NCBI RefSeq assembly: GCF_000757385.1
Contig: NZ_JRHH01000001.1
Location: 248,001-312,000 of the forward strand
Source: Flavobacterium aquatile LMG 4008 = ATCC 11947
GTDB taxonomy: Bacteria > Bacteroidota > Bacteroidia > Flavobacteriales > Flavobacteriaceae
Length of the DNA: 64,000 nucleotides
Direction: 5' to 3'
Shown: in pieces, positions 33,451 to 40,968 of the stretch
How positions within the stretch are numbered: position 1 is the stretch's first letter
Layout: every line of letters starts with the position of its first letter
Translations under genes and position numbers: made by a program
Notes under the pieces: generated by a model
What the model saw: only the letters and a program-made list of their open reading frames with translations
Databases searched by the model: none
What the model was told of the DNA's origin: nothing

Positions 33451-34500
33451 ATGAAATTATCTCATTTTCAATTCAATTTACCAACAGAATTATTAGCTGA
33501 ATATCCTGCAGAAAACCGTGACGAATCTCGTTTAATGGTAATCGACAGAAAAACAGGAACAATAGAACACAAAATGTTCAAAGACATCATCAACTATTTC
33601 GACGATGGCGATGTGATGATTCTTAACAATACCAAAGTTTTCCCTGCAAGAATGTTCGGAAATAAAGAAAAAACGGGTGCAAGAATTGAAGTTTTCTTAC
33701 TTAGAGAATTAAATGCAGAACAACGCCTTTGGGATGTTTTAGTAGATCCAGCTCGTAAAATCAGAATTGGAAATAAATTATATTTTGGTGACGACGATTC
33801 TCTAGTTGCCGAAGTTATCGATAATACAACTTCTCGTGGTAGAACATTACGTTTCTTATACGACGGTTCGTACGAAGAATTCCGCAACAAACTTACAGAA
33901 CTTGGTGAAACGCCAATTCCAAAATACATCAACCGCGAAGTAAACGAAGACGATGCGGAGCGTTACCAAACGATTTATGCAAAAGAAGAAGGCGCTGTTG
34001 CCGCTCCAACTGCTGGTTTGCACTTCTCAAAACACCTTTTAAAAAGATTAGAAATTAAAGGAATAAACTTTGCCGAAGTTACACTTCACGTAGGTTTAGG
34101 AACGTTCAATCCAGTAGAAGTTGAAGATTTGTCGAAACACAAAATGGATTCGGAAGAGCTAAAAATCAATCAAGAAGCTTGCGATATCGTTAATGACGCT
34201 AAAGCCAAAAAGAAAAGAATTTGCTGCATCGGAACAACTTCAATGAGAGCAATTGAAAGCGCAGTTTCATCGCAAAGAACACTAAATCCATTCGACGGTT
34301 GGACTAATAAATTCATTTTTCCACCTTACGATTTCAGCATTGCAGATTGTATGGTAACCAATTTCCACACACCAAAATCAACATTATTAATGATGATTTC
34401 AGCGTTCTGCGGACACGATTTAATGAAAAAAGCCTACGAAGAAGCCATCAAAGAAAAATATAAATTCTACTCTTACGGCGACGCGATGTTAATCATCTAA
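33451..34500 (+). CDS. queA: S-adenosylmethionine:tRNA ribosyltransferase-isomerase
   Basis: QueA transfers the ribosyl part of SAM to preQ1 in tRNA to form epoxyqueuosine. The 349-residue product is full length with [12 protein letters not shown] (about 20), [12 protein letters not shown]-like block ([14 protein letters not shown]), AAPTAGLHF (about 189) and [17 protein letters not shown] near the end. It has its own promoter and terminator. Confidence 0.95.
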   Translation: MKLSHFQFNLPTELLAEYPAENRDESRLMVIDRKTGTIEHKMFKDIINYFDDGDVMILNNTKVFPARMFGNKEKTGARIEVFLLRELNAEQRLWDVLVDPARKIRIGNKLYFGDDDSLVAEVIDNTTSRGRTLRFLYDGSYEEFRNKLTELGETPIPKYINREVNEDDAERYQTIYAKEEGAVAAPTAGLHFSKHLLKRLEIKGINFAEVTLHVGLGTFNPVEVEDLSKHKMDSEELKINQEACDIVNDAKAKKKRICCIGTTSMRAIESAVSSQRTLNPFDGWTNKFIFPPYDFSIADCMVTNFHTPKSTLLMMISAFCGHDLMKKAYEEAIKEKYKFYSYGDAMLII

Positions 34501-34523
34501 TAAAACAATATCAGTCTAAATAC

Positions 34524-34562
34524 AATCCCAATCTTGTGAAAACTTGATTGGGATTTTTTTTT
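34524..34562 (+). terminator. Terminator after queA
   Basis: AATCCCAATC and GATTGGGATT form a 10-bp stem followed by T's. Confidence 0.88.
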
Positions 34563-34659
34563 GAGCGAATCACTACGCATTTCTACAAACCCTATTCCTG
34601 CTGCTGGAACTCGCTTCCCGAAAAATCGGGAGAGCTCAAACAATTCCAGCATCAGGGCT
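34563..34659 (-). repeat. Dispersed intergenic element (AGCCCTGAT type), divergent reverse copy
   Basis: Reverse reading starts AGCCCTGATGCTGGAATTG, has its own hairpin (CTCGCTTCCCGA with TCGGGAGAG) and ends CGTAGTGATTCGCTC. It is more diverged than the other copies. Confidence 0.6.
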
Positions 34660-34719
34660 AGCTTGCTATCGTCTTACATAAAATCATTTTTCCAGTGCAC
34701 TAACTTTTAAACTTACAAG

Positions 34720-34763
34720 CCCTGAATTTATTTCAGGGTAAACTTTTAAACTTTTAAACTTTT
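34720..34763 (+). repeat. Hairpin repeat (C-G pair) and AAACTTTT tandem
   Basis: CCCTGAA-TTTAT-TTCAGGG (34720-34738) is a trimmed fourth copy of the 25-nt hairpin. AAACTTTT x3 follows directly. They sit 31 bases before kynU. Confidence 0.65.
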
Positions 34764-34794
34764 CTCTACATTTACACCACAAACAAAACACACA

Positions 34795-36069
34795 ATGACA
34801 TTCCAAAATACACTTCAATTCGCCCAGCAATTAGATCAACAAGACGAATTAAAAGACTACAGAAACCAATTCATTTTTCCGCAACACAACGGCAAAAACG
34901 TAATTTACTTCACAGGAAATTCACTAGGTTTACAACCAAAATCTGCAAAAACATTCGTAGACGAAGTAATGTCCGATTGGGCAACGCACGCCGTAGAAGG
35001 ACATTTCTATGTAGAAAAACCTTGGTGGGATTACCACGAACGTTTTGCAGAACCATTAAGTAAAATCGTCGGTGCAAAACCGTCAGAGGTTACAGTAATG
35101 AACACGTTAACAGTCAATTTACACTTGTTGATGGTGTCGTTTTACCGTCCTACGGCAACGCGTTACAAAATTATCTGTGAGGAAAAAGCATTTCCGTCAG
35201 ATCAATATATGTTTCAATCGCAAGTCAATCACCATGGATATAAACCAGAAGATGCCATTGTAGAAATTAAAAGACGAGAAGGCGAACACAACATTCGTCT
35301 AGAAGATATTTTAGCAAAAATTGAAGAAGTTGGCGACGAACTAGCATTAGTATTATTTGGCGGAGTAAATTACTACACAGGTCAAGTTTTCGACATGAAA
35401 ACCATCACCGAAGCCGGACATAAAGTAGGAGCAATAGTAGGTTTCGATTTAGCGCACGCAGCTGGAAATATCAAATTAGAACTCCACGATTGGAACGTAG
35501 ATTTCGCCGCATGGTGTTCGTATAAGTACATGAATTCTGGACCAGGAAACGCTTCGGGTTGCTTTGTTCATGAAAAACACCATCATTCCGATTTGCCACG
35601 ATTTGCAGGTTGGTGGGGACACAATAAAGAACGCCGTTTCAAAATGGAACCATCATTCGATCCAGTTCATGGTGCCGATGGTTGGCAAGTTTCTAATTTA
35701 CCAATTTTATCTTTAGCTCCATATTTAGCATCAGTAGAAATGTTTGCCGAAGTAGGAATGGAGAAACTAATCGCCAAAAGAAACCAAATTACATCGTATC
35801 TAGAATTTATTCTGCACGAAATAGACAAAGAAGTCAACAGTACTTTCGAAATAATAACGCCATCAAAACAAGAAGAAAGAGCGTGTCAATTATCGGTTTT
35901 TCTTCATGGTGAAGGCCGCAGTTTATTTGATTACTTAATGAAAAATGGAGTAATCACTGATTGGCGCGAACCTAACGTAATTCGTCTTGCTCCAGTTCCG
36001 TTATACACGTCGTATGAAGATATGTACAACTTTGGACAGATTTTAAAACAAGGAATTTTAAATCATTAA
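34795..36069 (+). CDS. kynU: Kynureninase
   Basis: The PLP enzyme cleaves kynurenine or 3-hydroxykynurenine to (3-hydroxy)anthranilate and alanine. The 424-residue product has FTGNSLGLQPKSA (about 41-53), the PLP-Lys244 in WCSYKYMNSGPG, and GWWGHNKERRF, typical of kynureninase rather than cysteine desulfurase. kmo, the step before it, lies 7 kb downstream, so the pathway genes are near but not in one operon. Confidence 0.94.
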   Translation: MTFQNTLQFAQQLDQQDELKDYRNQFIFPQHNGKNVIYFTGNSLGLQPKSAKTFVDEVMSDWATHAVEGHFYVEKPWWDYHERFAEPLSKIVGAKPSEVTVMNTLTVNLHLLMVSFYRPTATRYKIICEEKAFPSDQYMFQSQVNHHGYKPEDAIVEIKRREGEHNIRLEDILAKIEEVGDELALVLFGGVNYYTGQVFDMKTITEAGHKVGAIVGFDLAHAAGNIKLELHDWNVDFAAWCSYKYMNSGPGNASGCFVHEKHHHSDLPRFAGWWGHNKERRFKMEPSFDPVHGADGWQVSNLPILSLAPYLASVEMFAEVGMEKLIAKRNQITSYLEFILHEIDKEVNSTFEIITPSKQEERACQLSVFLHGEGRSLFDYLMKNGVITDWREPNVIRLAPVPLYTSYEDMYNFGQILKQGILNH

Positions 36070-36090
36070 ATAACAAACAGGTTTAATTAG

Positions 36091-36133
36091 AAAAAAGGAA
36101 TCTCGCTACATCAATAACGAGATTCCTTTTTTT
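36091..36133. terminator. Bidirectional terminator between kynU and the convergent gene
   Basis: AAAAAGGAATCTCG pairs with CGAGATTCCTTTTT across a 12-base loop; A's and T's flank both sides. Confidence 0.85.
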
Positions 36134-36178
36134 AATGGGTGTAAATCTGTAAAATCCGTTTAATCTGTGGCAAATAAA

Positions 36179-38023
36179 CTACGCCATTACCAAACTCGGA
36201 ATTTCAATTTCAATCAATCCCAATCGATAATCCTCCAATTGTTTTTGAATTTTTACACTATCATTTTTAAAAAAATCTATTGTAGAAAAAAGGTATTTAT
36301 AATATTCAATTCCTTCCAATAAATTATTTTTAAACGAATTCCATTTCTTAATTTGACCAGTAGAAATCTCGGTAGAATAATCTGAAATTTCGTTTCTTAA
36401 ATAGTCAACATACATTTTTAATTCCTTTATAAATACATTTGGTCGGTTGGCGTCGGTCATTACATTGGTATTTCCATAAATATGTTTTACCATATCGGCT
36501 AATGAAATTTCGCTATCAAAATAAGCCAAATTCGGTCCAGGACAAATTACAATTCCTTGTTGTTGTCCTTTTATTTTAATGTCGTTTTCTAAATAAGCAG
36601 CATTAACCAAACCAACGCAAAGACAGGCCTTTTCAGTAATTTTATTTTTCAGTTTATCAAATTCTGATGATGAAATTTCATCTTTTTTAACTTCTAATTC
36701 TTCCAGTTTTATATCCTGATATTTCTTTGAAGCCATACAAAGTCCTTTATCATCATGTTCTTTACTCAAAGCTAAAAGTCGTTTCGGACAAGAACTTCCG
36801 GCATTGTTTTCGTCAATTCGTTTTTGTTTCCAATATTCATTAGAAGTTCCCTTAACCGAATTAAACGGAACACCAAGTGGAGAAATATTGCTCAAATAAA
36901 AATCCTCTTCTTTTGCATTTGCCAATAAAGTTCTAGTTTCGGCATCGACCGAAGTCGCTTCGGGAACCAATAAAAAAGGCGAACCCCAACCTACAGAATC
37001 AACTTTGTAATAATCCAATAAAAAGTCATGTTCTTCGGCAGTTCCAATGCCGCCTTGCGCTGTAATTTTTAATTCCAATGGATTTTCTGGAACTGGCATT
37101 TCTTTCTGACTCAAAGCTTTCACCATTAAATCATGTGCCGATTGAATCAATTGGTCTTTCTTTTCTTTGAATTCTTTCAAAATTGGTCCGAGTAAAAAAC
37201 CATCCGTTGCAAAAGCATGTCCTCCACAATTCAATCCCGATTCAATTCGGTATTCCGAAACCCAAAGTCCTTTTTTAGCCAAGAAATTCCCTTGAATCAT
37301 CGCCGAACGAAAATCACTAACTTTCAAAATAATTTTCTTCTTCAAATTCGAATTTGCATCTGGAAAAAAATCTTTAAAATTCTCAAAATAACTGTACAAC
37401 CTAGGATTCATTCCTGCAGAAAGCACTACTGATGATGTCAAATTACTATTTGCAAATCCGCGAAGTGCTGCATGCGCATCATTGAATTCCACTGGCAATT
37501 GATTGTTTTTATCAAAATTATCTTTATCGACTTTCGTCATAATATTGACATCAATTTCACCTGCAAATAAATGTTCTTCCAAGTAATTTTTAATGGTTTC
37601 TTTAATCGTAATTCCTTCGTCAATAAAGTGTTGCAATCCTTTTTTTAAATCCGATTTATTAGGCAACAGCGCAATATAATTTTCTAAAGAAGTTTTGCTC
37701 TCTGCCAATTCGTTTTTAAAATTTTCAAACTTTTCGGTTACAATTGTATCTACTAAGTTTAAATAATGTGTAATTCGTTCAGCTCTATAATCGTGGAATT
37801 TTTGAGTAATTTCTTGATAGGGAATGCTAAATTTTTCGCTGTAGAAAGCCCTCATTTTTTCGATTACTTCATCATCTGTAATCGAAACAACCGACGAAAT
37901 TCCGTAATGTGCCACACGAATCGGACTATCAATGGTGTAAGCCAATCCCATCACCGGAATATGAAACGTATGTACTGATTCTCTTTTCATACCTAAATAT
38001 TTATTAATAATTGTAATCGCCAA
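36179..38023 (-). CDS. Large uncharacterised protein, possible FMN TIM-barrel (nitronate monooxygenase-like)
   Basis: I do not recognise a named family for this 614-residue protein. Near the N-terminus, HIPVMGLAYTIDSPIRVAHYG resembles the first strand and flavin loop of nitronate monooxygenase/FabK barrels. ITAQGGIGTAEEHDFLL with VGWGSPFLLVPEA (about 345-380) resembles the phosphate-binding GGI loop and following strand. Four cysteines after that (SSCPKR, LCMAS, ACLCVG) plus VICPGPN could bind a metal or iron-sulfur cluster. The first 200 residues carry long helices. No signal peptide. Enzyme role is inference. Confidence 0.6.
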   Translation of the reverse strand: MAITIINKYLGMKRESVHTFHIPVMGLAYTIDSPIRVAHYGISSVVSITDDEVIEKMRAFYSEKFSIPYQEITQKFHDYRAERITHYLNLVDTIVTEKFENFKNELAESKTSLENYIALLPNKSDLKKGLQHFIDEGITIKETIKNYLEEHLFAGEIDVNIMTKVDKDNFDKNNQLPVEFNDAHAALRGFANSNLTSSVVLSAGMNPRLYSYFENFKDFFPDANSNLKKKIILKVSDFRSAMIQGNFLAKKGLWVSEYRIESGLNCGGHAFATDGFLLGPILKEFKEKKDQLIQSAHDLMVKALSQKEMPVPENPLELKITAQGGIGTAEEHDFLLDYYKVDSVGWGSPFLLVPEATSVDAETRTLLANAKEEDFYLSNISPLGVPFNSVKGTSNEYWKQKRIDENNAGSSCPKRLLALSKEHDDKGLCMASKKYQDIKLEELEVKKDEISSSEFDKLKNKITEKACLCVGLVNAAYLENDIKIKGQQQGIVICPGPNLAYFDSEISLADMVKHIYGNTNVMTDANRPNVFIKELKMYVDYLRNEISDYSTEISTGQIKKWNSFKNNLLEGIEYYKYLFSTIDFFKNDSVKIQKQLEDYRLGLIEIEIPSLVMA

Positions 38024-38116
38024 AGATGTTAGTTTTGAAGCGCTAAAAAAATGACAATTATCATATTAAGAATTTGATTTGTAGAAAAAATAGTTTCAAA
38101 AAATTACATTAAACAC

Positions 38117-38124
38117 TAACTTTG
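38117..38124 (+). promoter_or_regulatory. Promoter -7 element (TAACTTTG)
   Basis: An exact TAnnTTTG match lies 26 bases before the ureohydrolase start at 38151. Confidence 0.65.
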
Positions 38125-38150
38125 TGCTTTTCAAATTTGAATCTACAACC

Positions 38151-39236
38151 ATGACAAAACAAGAAATCATAAACACTTTCGATCCTTCGCAACCAGGATT
38201 AGCCGATGCAACTATTTTCGGATTACCATTTTCATCAGAACAATCAGAAATAATTATAATTCCGGTGCCATGGGAAGTTACCGTGAGTTATGGTGCTGGT
38301 GCATCAGAAGGTCCAGAAGCTATTCTTGATGCTTCATTTCAAGTAGATTTAAATCATCAAGATTTTCCAGAATTGTGGAAACTCGGGATGTACTACGCCG
38401 AAATTCCAGAAACATGGAAAACCTATTCCGATAAATACAAAGCCTTAGCGCAACCTATTATCGAAGCTTTAGAAGATGGTCAAGATGTAAATCAAATTCC
38501 AGCCTTGAAAACCGATTTAGATGCAATAAATACTGTTTGTCGCGACTTGCACACGCAAGTAAAAGAAACTGTTTTGCATTGGATGAACCAAGGTAAAAAA
38601 GTCGTTCTTCTTGGTGGCGATCATTCTACACCGCTTGGATATTATGAAGCATTAGCTACAAAACACGATAATTTCGGAATTTTACACCTCGATGCCCACA
38701 TGGATTTGCGTATTGCCTACGAAGGGTTTACCTATTCGCATGCGTCAATTATGTACAATGCGTTGCAAATTTCTCAGATTTCCAAAATCGTTCAAGTAGG
38801 TATTCGTGATTTTTGCGAGCAAGAAGTTGATGTTGTAAATGCAGAAAATGGAAGAGTTTTAGTACACACCGATTCTGATTTGAAAAAAGAAACTTTCGAA
38901 GGAAAAACTTGGGCAGAGCAATGTGACGCCATTATTGCTTCGTTGCCACAAAAAGTATGTATTTCATTTGATATTGACGGCATGTATCCATGGTATTGCC
39001 CAAACACAGGAACACCAGTGCCAGGCGGATTTTCATTTGAGCAAGCTACCTATTTGTTCAATAAATTAGCCGAAAGCGGTAAAGAAATCATTGGTTTCGA
39101 TTTAGTAGAAGTTGCTCCAGGCGAAAACGACGATTGGGATGGAAACGTTGGTGCCCGAATGTTGTTTCACATGTGTGGTGTTCTAGCCAAAAATAACGGT
39201 TTACAAACAGGAACAAAAATCAAATTTCCTAGATAA
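38151..39236 (+). CDS. Agmatinase/arginase family ureohydrolase
   Basis: The start is the ATG at 38151 (MTKQEIINTFDPS), after the promoter; 361 residues. The binuclear manganese site is complete: His158 in GGDHST, Asp181/His183/Asp185 in HLDAHMDLR, and Asp274/Asp276 in SFDIDGMYP. The family hydrolyses guanidino compounds such as agmatine, arginine or formiminoglutamate to urea/formamide products. Substrate cannot be fixed: the insert PWYCPNTGTPVPGGFS is Bacteroidota-like and differs from classical SpeB. No pathway partner is adjacent. Confidence 0.88.
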   Translation: MTKQEIINTFDPSQPGLADATIFGLPFSSEQSEIIIIPVPWEVTVSYGAGASEGPEAILDASFQVDLNHQDFPELWKLGMYYAEIPETWKTYSDKYKALAQPIIEALEDGQDVNQIPALKTDLDAINTVCRDLHTQVKETVLHWMNQGKKVVLLGGDHSTPLGYYEALATKHDNFGILHLDAHMDLRIAYEGFTYSHASIMYNALQISQISKIVQVGIRDFCEQEVDVVNAENGRVLVHTDSDLKKETFEGKTWAEQCDAIIASLPQKVCISFDIDGMYPWYCPNTGTPVPGGFSFEQATYLFNKLAESGKEIIGFDLVEVAPGENDDWDGNVGARMLFHMCGVLAKNNGLQTGTKIKFPR

Positions 39237-39306
39237 TATGTAACCCATAATTTAGTTTATCCTAAGTTGCCTACATTTTAAAAAAAAAAACAAACAACCA
39301 ACTCAA

Positions 39307-39558
39307 ATGAAAGAAAAAAACCTATCAGAATTAACAGATCAAGAATTGTTGCAAGAAGCCAAAAAGATGAAATCAACTAAAATCACTAATGCGGTATTAA
39401 TTGGTTTTTTATTTGGAGTTATATTTTATAGTGTTGTAAAAAACAGTTATGGTTTTCTAACTTTAATTCCCTTGTTTCTTGCTTACAAATTGATAAATAA
39501 TTCGAAAACCGATACCAAAGAATTAGAAGCTATTTTAAAAGAACGAAATTTGAAGTAA
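39307..39558 (+). CDS. Small two-helix membrane protein
   Basis: The 83-residue protein has a charged N-terminus (LSELTDQELLQEAKKMK), then two short hydrophobic helices (about residues 29-43 and 50-62) and a charged tail (ELEAILKERNLK). This pattern is common in uncharacterised flavobacterial proteins. Function unknown. It follows the ureohydrolase by 70 bases and ends at a bidirectional terminator. Confidence 0.7.
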   Translation: MKEKNLSELTDQELLQEAKKMKSTKITNAVLIGFLFGVIFYSVVKNSYGFLTLIPLFLAYKLINNSKTDTKELEAILKERNLK

Positions 39559-39593
39559 GCTTTAAATTCTCATCCCATTATCACAATACAACT

Positions 39594-39625
39594 AAACTGC
39601 AAGCCCAAAACTTGCAGTTTTTTTA
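39594..39625. terminator. Bidirectional terminator
   Basis: AAACTGCAAG and CTTGCAGTTT form a 10-bp stem between convergent genes, with T's on the plus side. Confidence 0.8.
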
Positions 39626-39640
39626 TAAACTTAAATTCTT

Positions 39641-40015
39641 CTATTCATTATTCTTCATGATAGCCTCAATTTCTTCTATGGTTTTATTGGCAAGCCAATT
39701 GGTTATTGAAACCACTTTTTCGGGTTCAAATTTCTTTAAACTTTGTAATGCATGATGGTCTGGCAACGCTAAATCTCGGGTTGCCAAAATATCGTTGGGT
39801 GTGCAATTTAGTCCTACGCACAAAGAAGTCAGCTGACTAAAAGTTAGTTGCGTTAGCGTACCATTCAACATTCTTTGCGCTGCATTACCACTCACGCCAT
39901 TTTTTCTTAAGTAAGTGTATTTTGTTTTTATGTTTCTAGTAGCCATAATAGGCTCTAAATTTAGCACAATACTACTTTGATTCATCGTAATTGAAGGTCG
40001 TCTTTTTCTGATCAT
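39641..40015 (-). CDS. XRE-type helix-turn-helix regulator
   Basis: The 124-residue protein has a Cro/C1-type domain: TKYTYLRKNGVSGNAAQRML, then LTFSQLTSLCVGLNCTPNDIL (about residues 31-77), the typical recognition and closing helices. The C-terminal 45 residues (LQSLKKFEPEKVVSITNWLA) may dimerise. The first ATG is used; internal Met codons at residues 11 and 24 are alternatives. An array of eight 21-bp repeats with GTTATAAC dyads begins 57 bases upstream of its start, an obvious candidate operator set. Confidence 0.8.
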   Translation of the reverse strand: MIRKRRPSITMNQSSIVLNLEPIMATRNIKTKYTYLRKNGVSGNAAQRMLNGTLTQLTFSQLTSLCVGLNCTPNDILATRDLALPDHHALQSLKKFEPEKVVSITNWLANKTIEEIEAIMKNNE

Positions 40016-40072
40016 AGTTTCTTATTTTATAAAAAATGTTTTTTTACTTAAATCACTTATTGCTAATCATAA

Positions 40073-40240
40073 AATAATTATAACAATACATATAGTAGTT
40101 ATAACATCAACAAAAGTAGTTATAGCGAGAGTAAAAGTAGTAATAACAGATACAAAAGTAGTTATAACATGACAATAATTAGTAATAACAAATACAAAAA
40201 CTCTTATAACGGGTACAAATATAGTTATTCCAGTAGTTTT
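40073..40240. repeat. Array of eight 21-bp direct repeats (AGTAGTTATAAC core)
   Basis: Units begin at 40073, 40094, 40115, 40136, 40157, 40178, 40199 and 40220, exactly 21 bases apart without exception. The core is AGTAGTTATAAC, holding the dyad GTTATAAC, followed by nine less conserved bases ending ACAAA. The outer units are the most diverged. Perfect two-turn phasing suggests cooperative protein binding. It lies between the XRE gene and a divergent lipoprotein gene. Confidence 0.88.
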
Positions 40241-40445
40241 TGAGTGAATTTTATAAGTTTCTTAGCTTCATAACATCTTTTTATTTTACTTAACTTTTCT
40301 AGAGAAAATTGAAATTATTGTCAGATAAAATTGAAATTATCTCTCAATATTAATATTCTGTAACAATTACTAAAAATTCTATAACTAGTACATTCAGTTT
40401 ATCTTGTTACTTTGTCATATCAATAATCCCAAAAAACAATTTGAT
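40241..40445. other. AT-rich spacer with promoter for the glycine-zipper gene
   Basis: After the repeat array I see only AT-rich sequence until TTACTTTG (40407-40414), one mismatch from TAnnTTTG, 32 bases before the start codon. GAAAATTGAAATTATTGTCAG and a near copy AAAATTGAAATTATCTCTCA stand in tandem at about 40302-40340, unexplained. Confidence 0.45.
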
Positions 40446-40850
40446 ATGAAAACGTTATATGTATTAGTATTGTCACTAGTTATTTTTTCTTGTAAAAACA
40501 CAAATAGTGACGCCGTAGTAGAGGCAAAACAAACAAGTATTGATTCAATGAAAGTAGTTGCCGAAAAGCAAAGAATCATCGACTCAATGAAAGTAGAAGC
40601 TGCCAAAATCGAACAACAAAAAGAAGTAGTAGTAGTTAATCAAACTGCTGCTGGAACAACAACGACAACTACAGCCAAGAAAAAAGGTTGGAGTGGTGCT
40701 GCAAAAGGAGCCGTTATTGGCGCCGGAGTTGGTGCTGTAACTGGAGCAATTATCAGCAAGAAAAAAGGTGAAGGTGCCATTATTGGTGGTTTAGCCGGAG
40801 CTGGAGTTGGTGCAGGAACTGGTGCAATTATCGACGGTAAAAAGAAATAA
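40446..40850 (+). CDS. Lipoprotein with glycine zipper
   Basis: The start is the ATG at 40446 (MKTLYVLVLSLVIFSC), giving 134 residues. It has a lipobox IFSC (Cys about 16), a duplicated DSMKV...EAKI/EKQRI heptad-like segment (about 33-58), a Thr-rich linker, then AAKGAVIGAGVGAVTGAI and GAIIGGLAGAGVGAGTGAI. These are two glycine-zipper helices able to insert in membrane or pack together. Such proteins are stress-linked envelope lipoproteins in other bacteria; the role here is unknown. Confidence 0.8.
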   Translation: MKTLYVLVLSLVIFSCKNTNSDAVVEAKQTSIDSMKVVAEKQRIIDSMKVEAAKIEQQKEVVVVNQTAAGTTTTTTAKKKGWSGAAKGAVIGAGVGAVTGAIISKKKGEGAIIGGLAGAGVGAGTGAIIDGKKK

Positions 40851-40877
40851 AAATAAAAGTTTAAGTTAGTTATTAGT

Positions 40878-40918
40878 GTGCGTTTAAATTGTAGCAGCAA
40901 TTTAAACGCACTTTTTTT
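40878..40918 (+). terminator. Terminator after the glycine-zipper gene
   Basis: GTGCGTTTAAATT and AATTTAAACGCAC form a perfect 13-bp stem followed by T's. Confidence 0.9.
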
Positions 40919-40968
40919 ATTTCATAAATAATAAATAAGTAGATTTGAATTACCAATTTAAATCCCAA

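Noticed and set aside
40073-40240. CRISPR-like array
   Set aside because: Units follow each other every 21 bp without spacers, and no cas genes are near.
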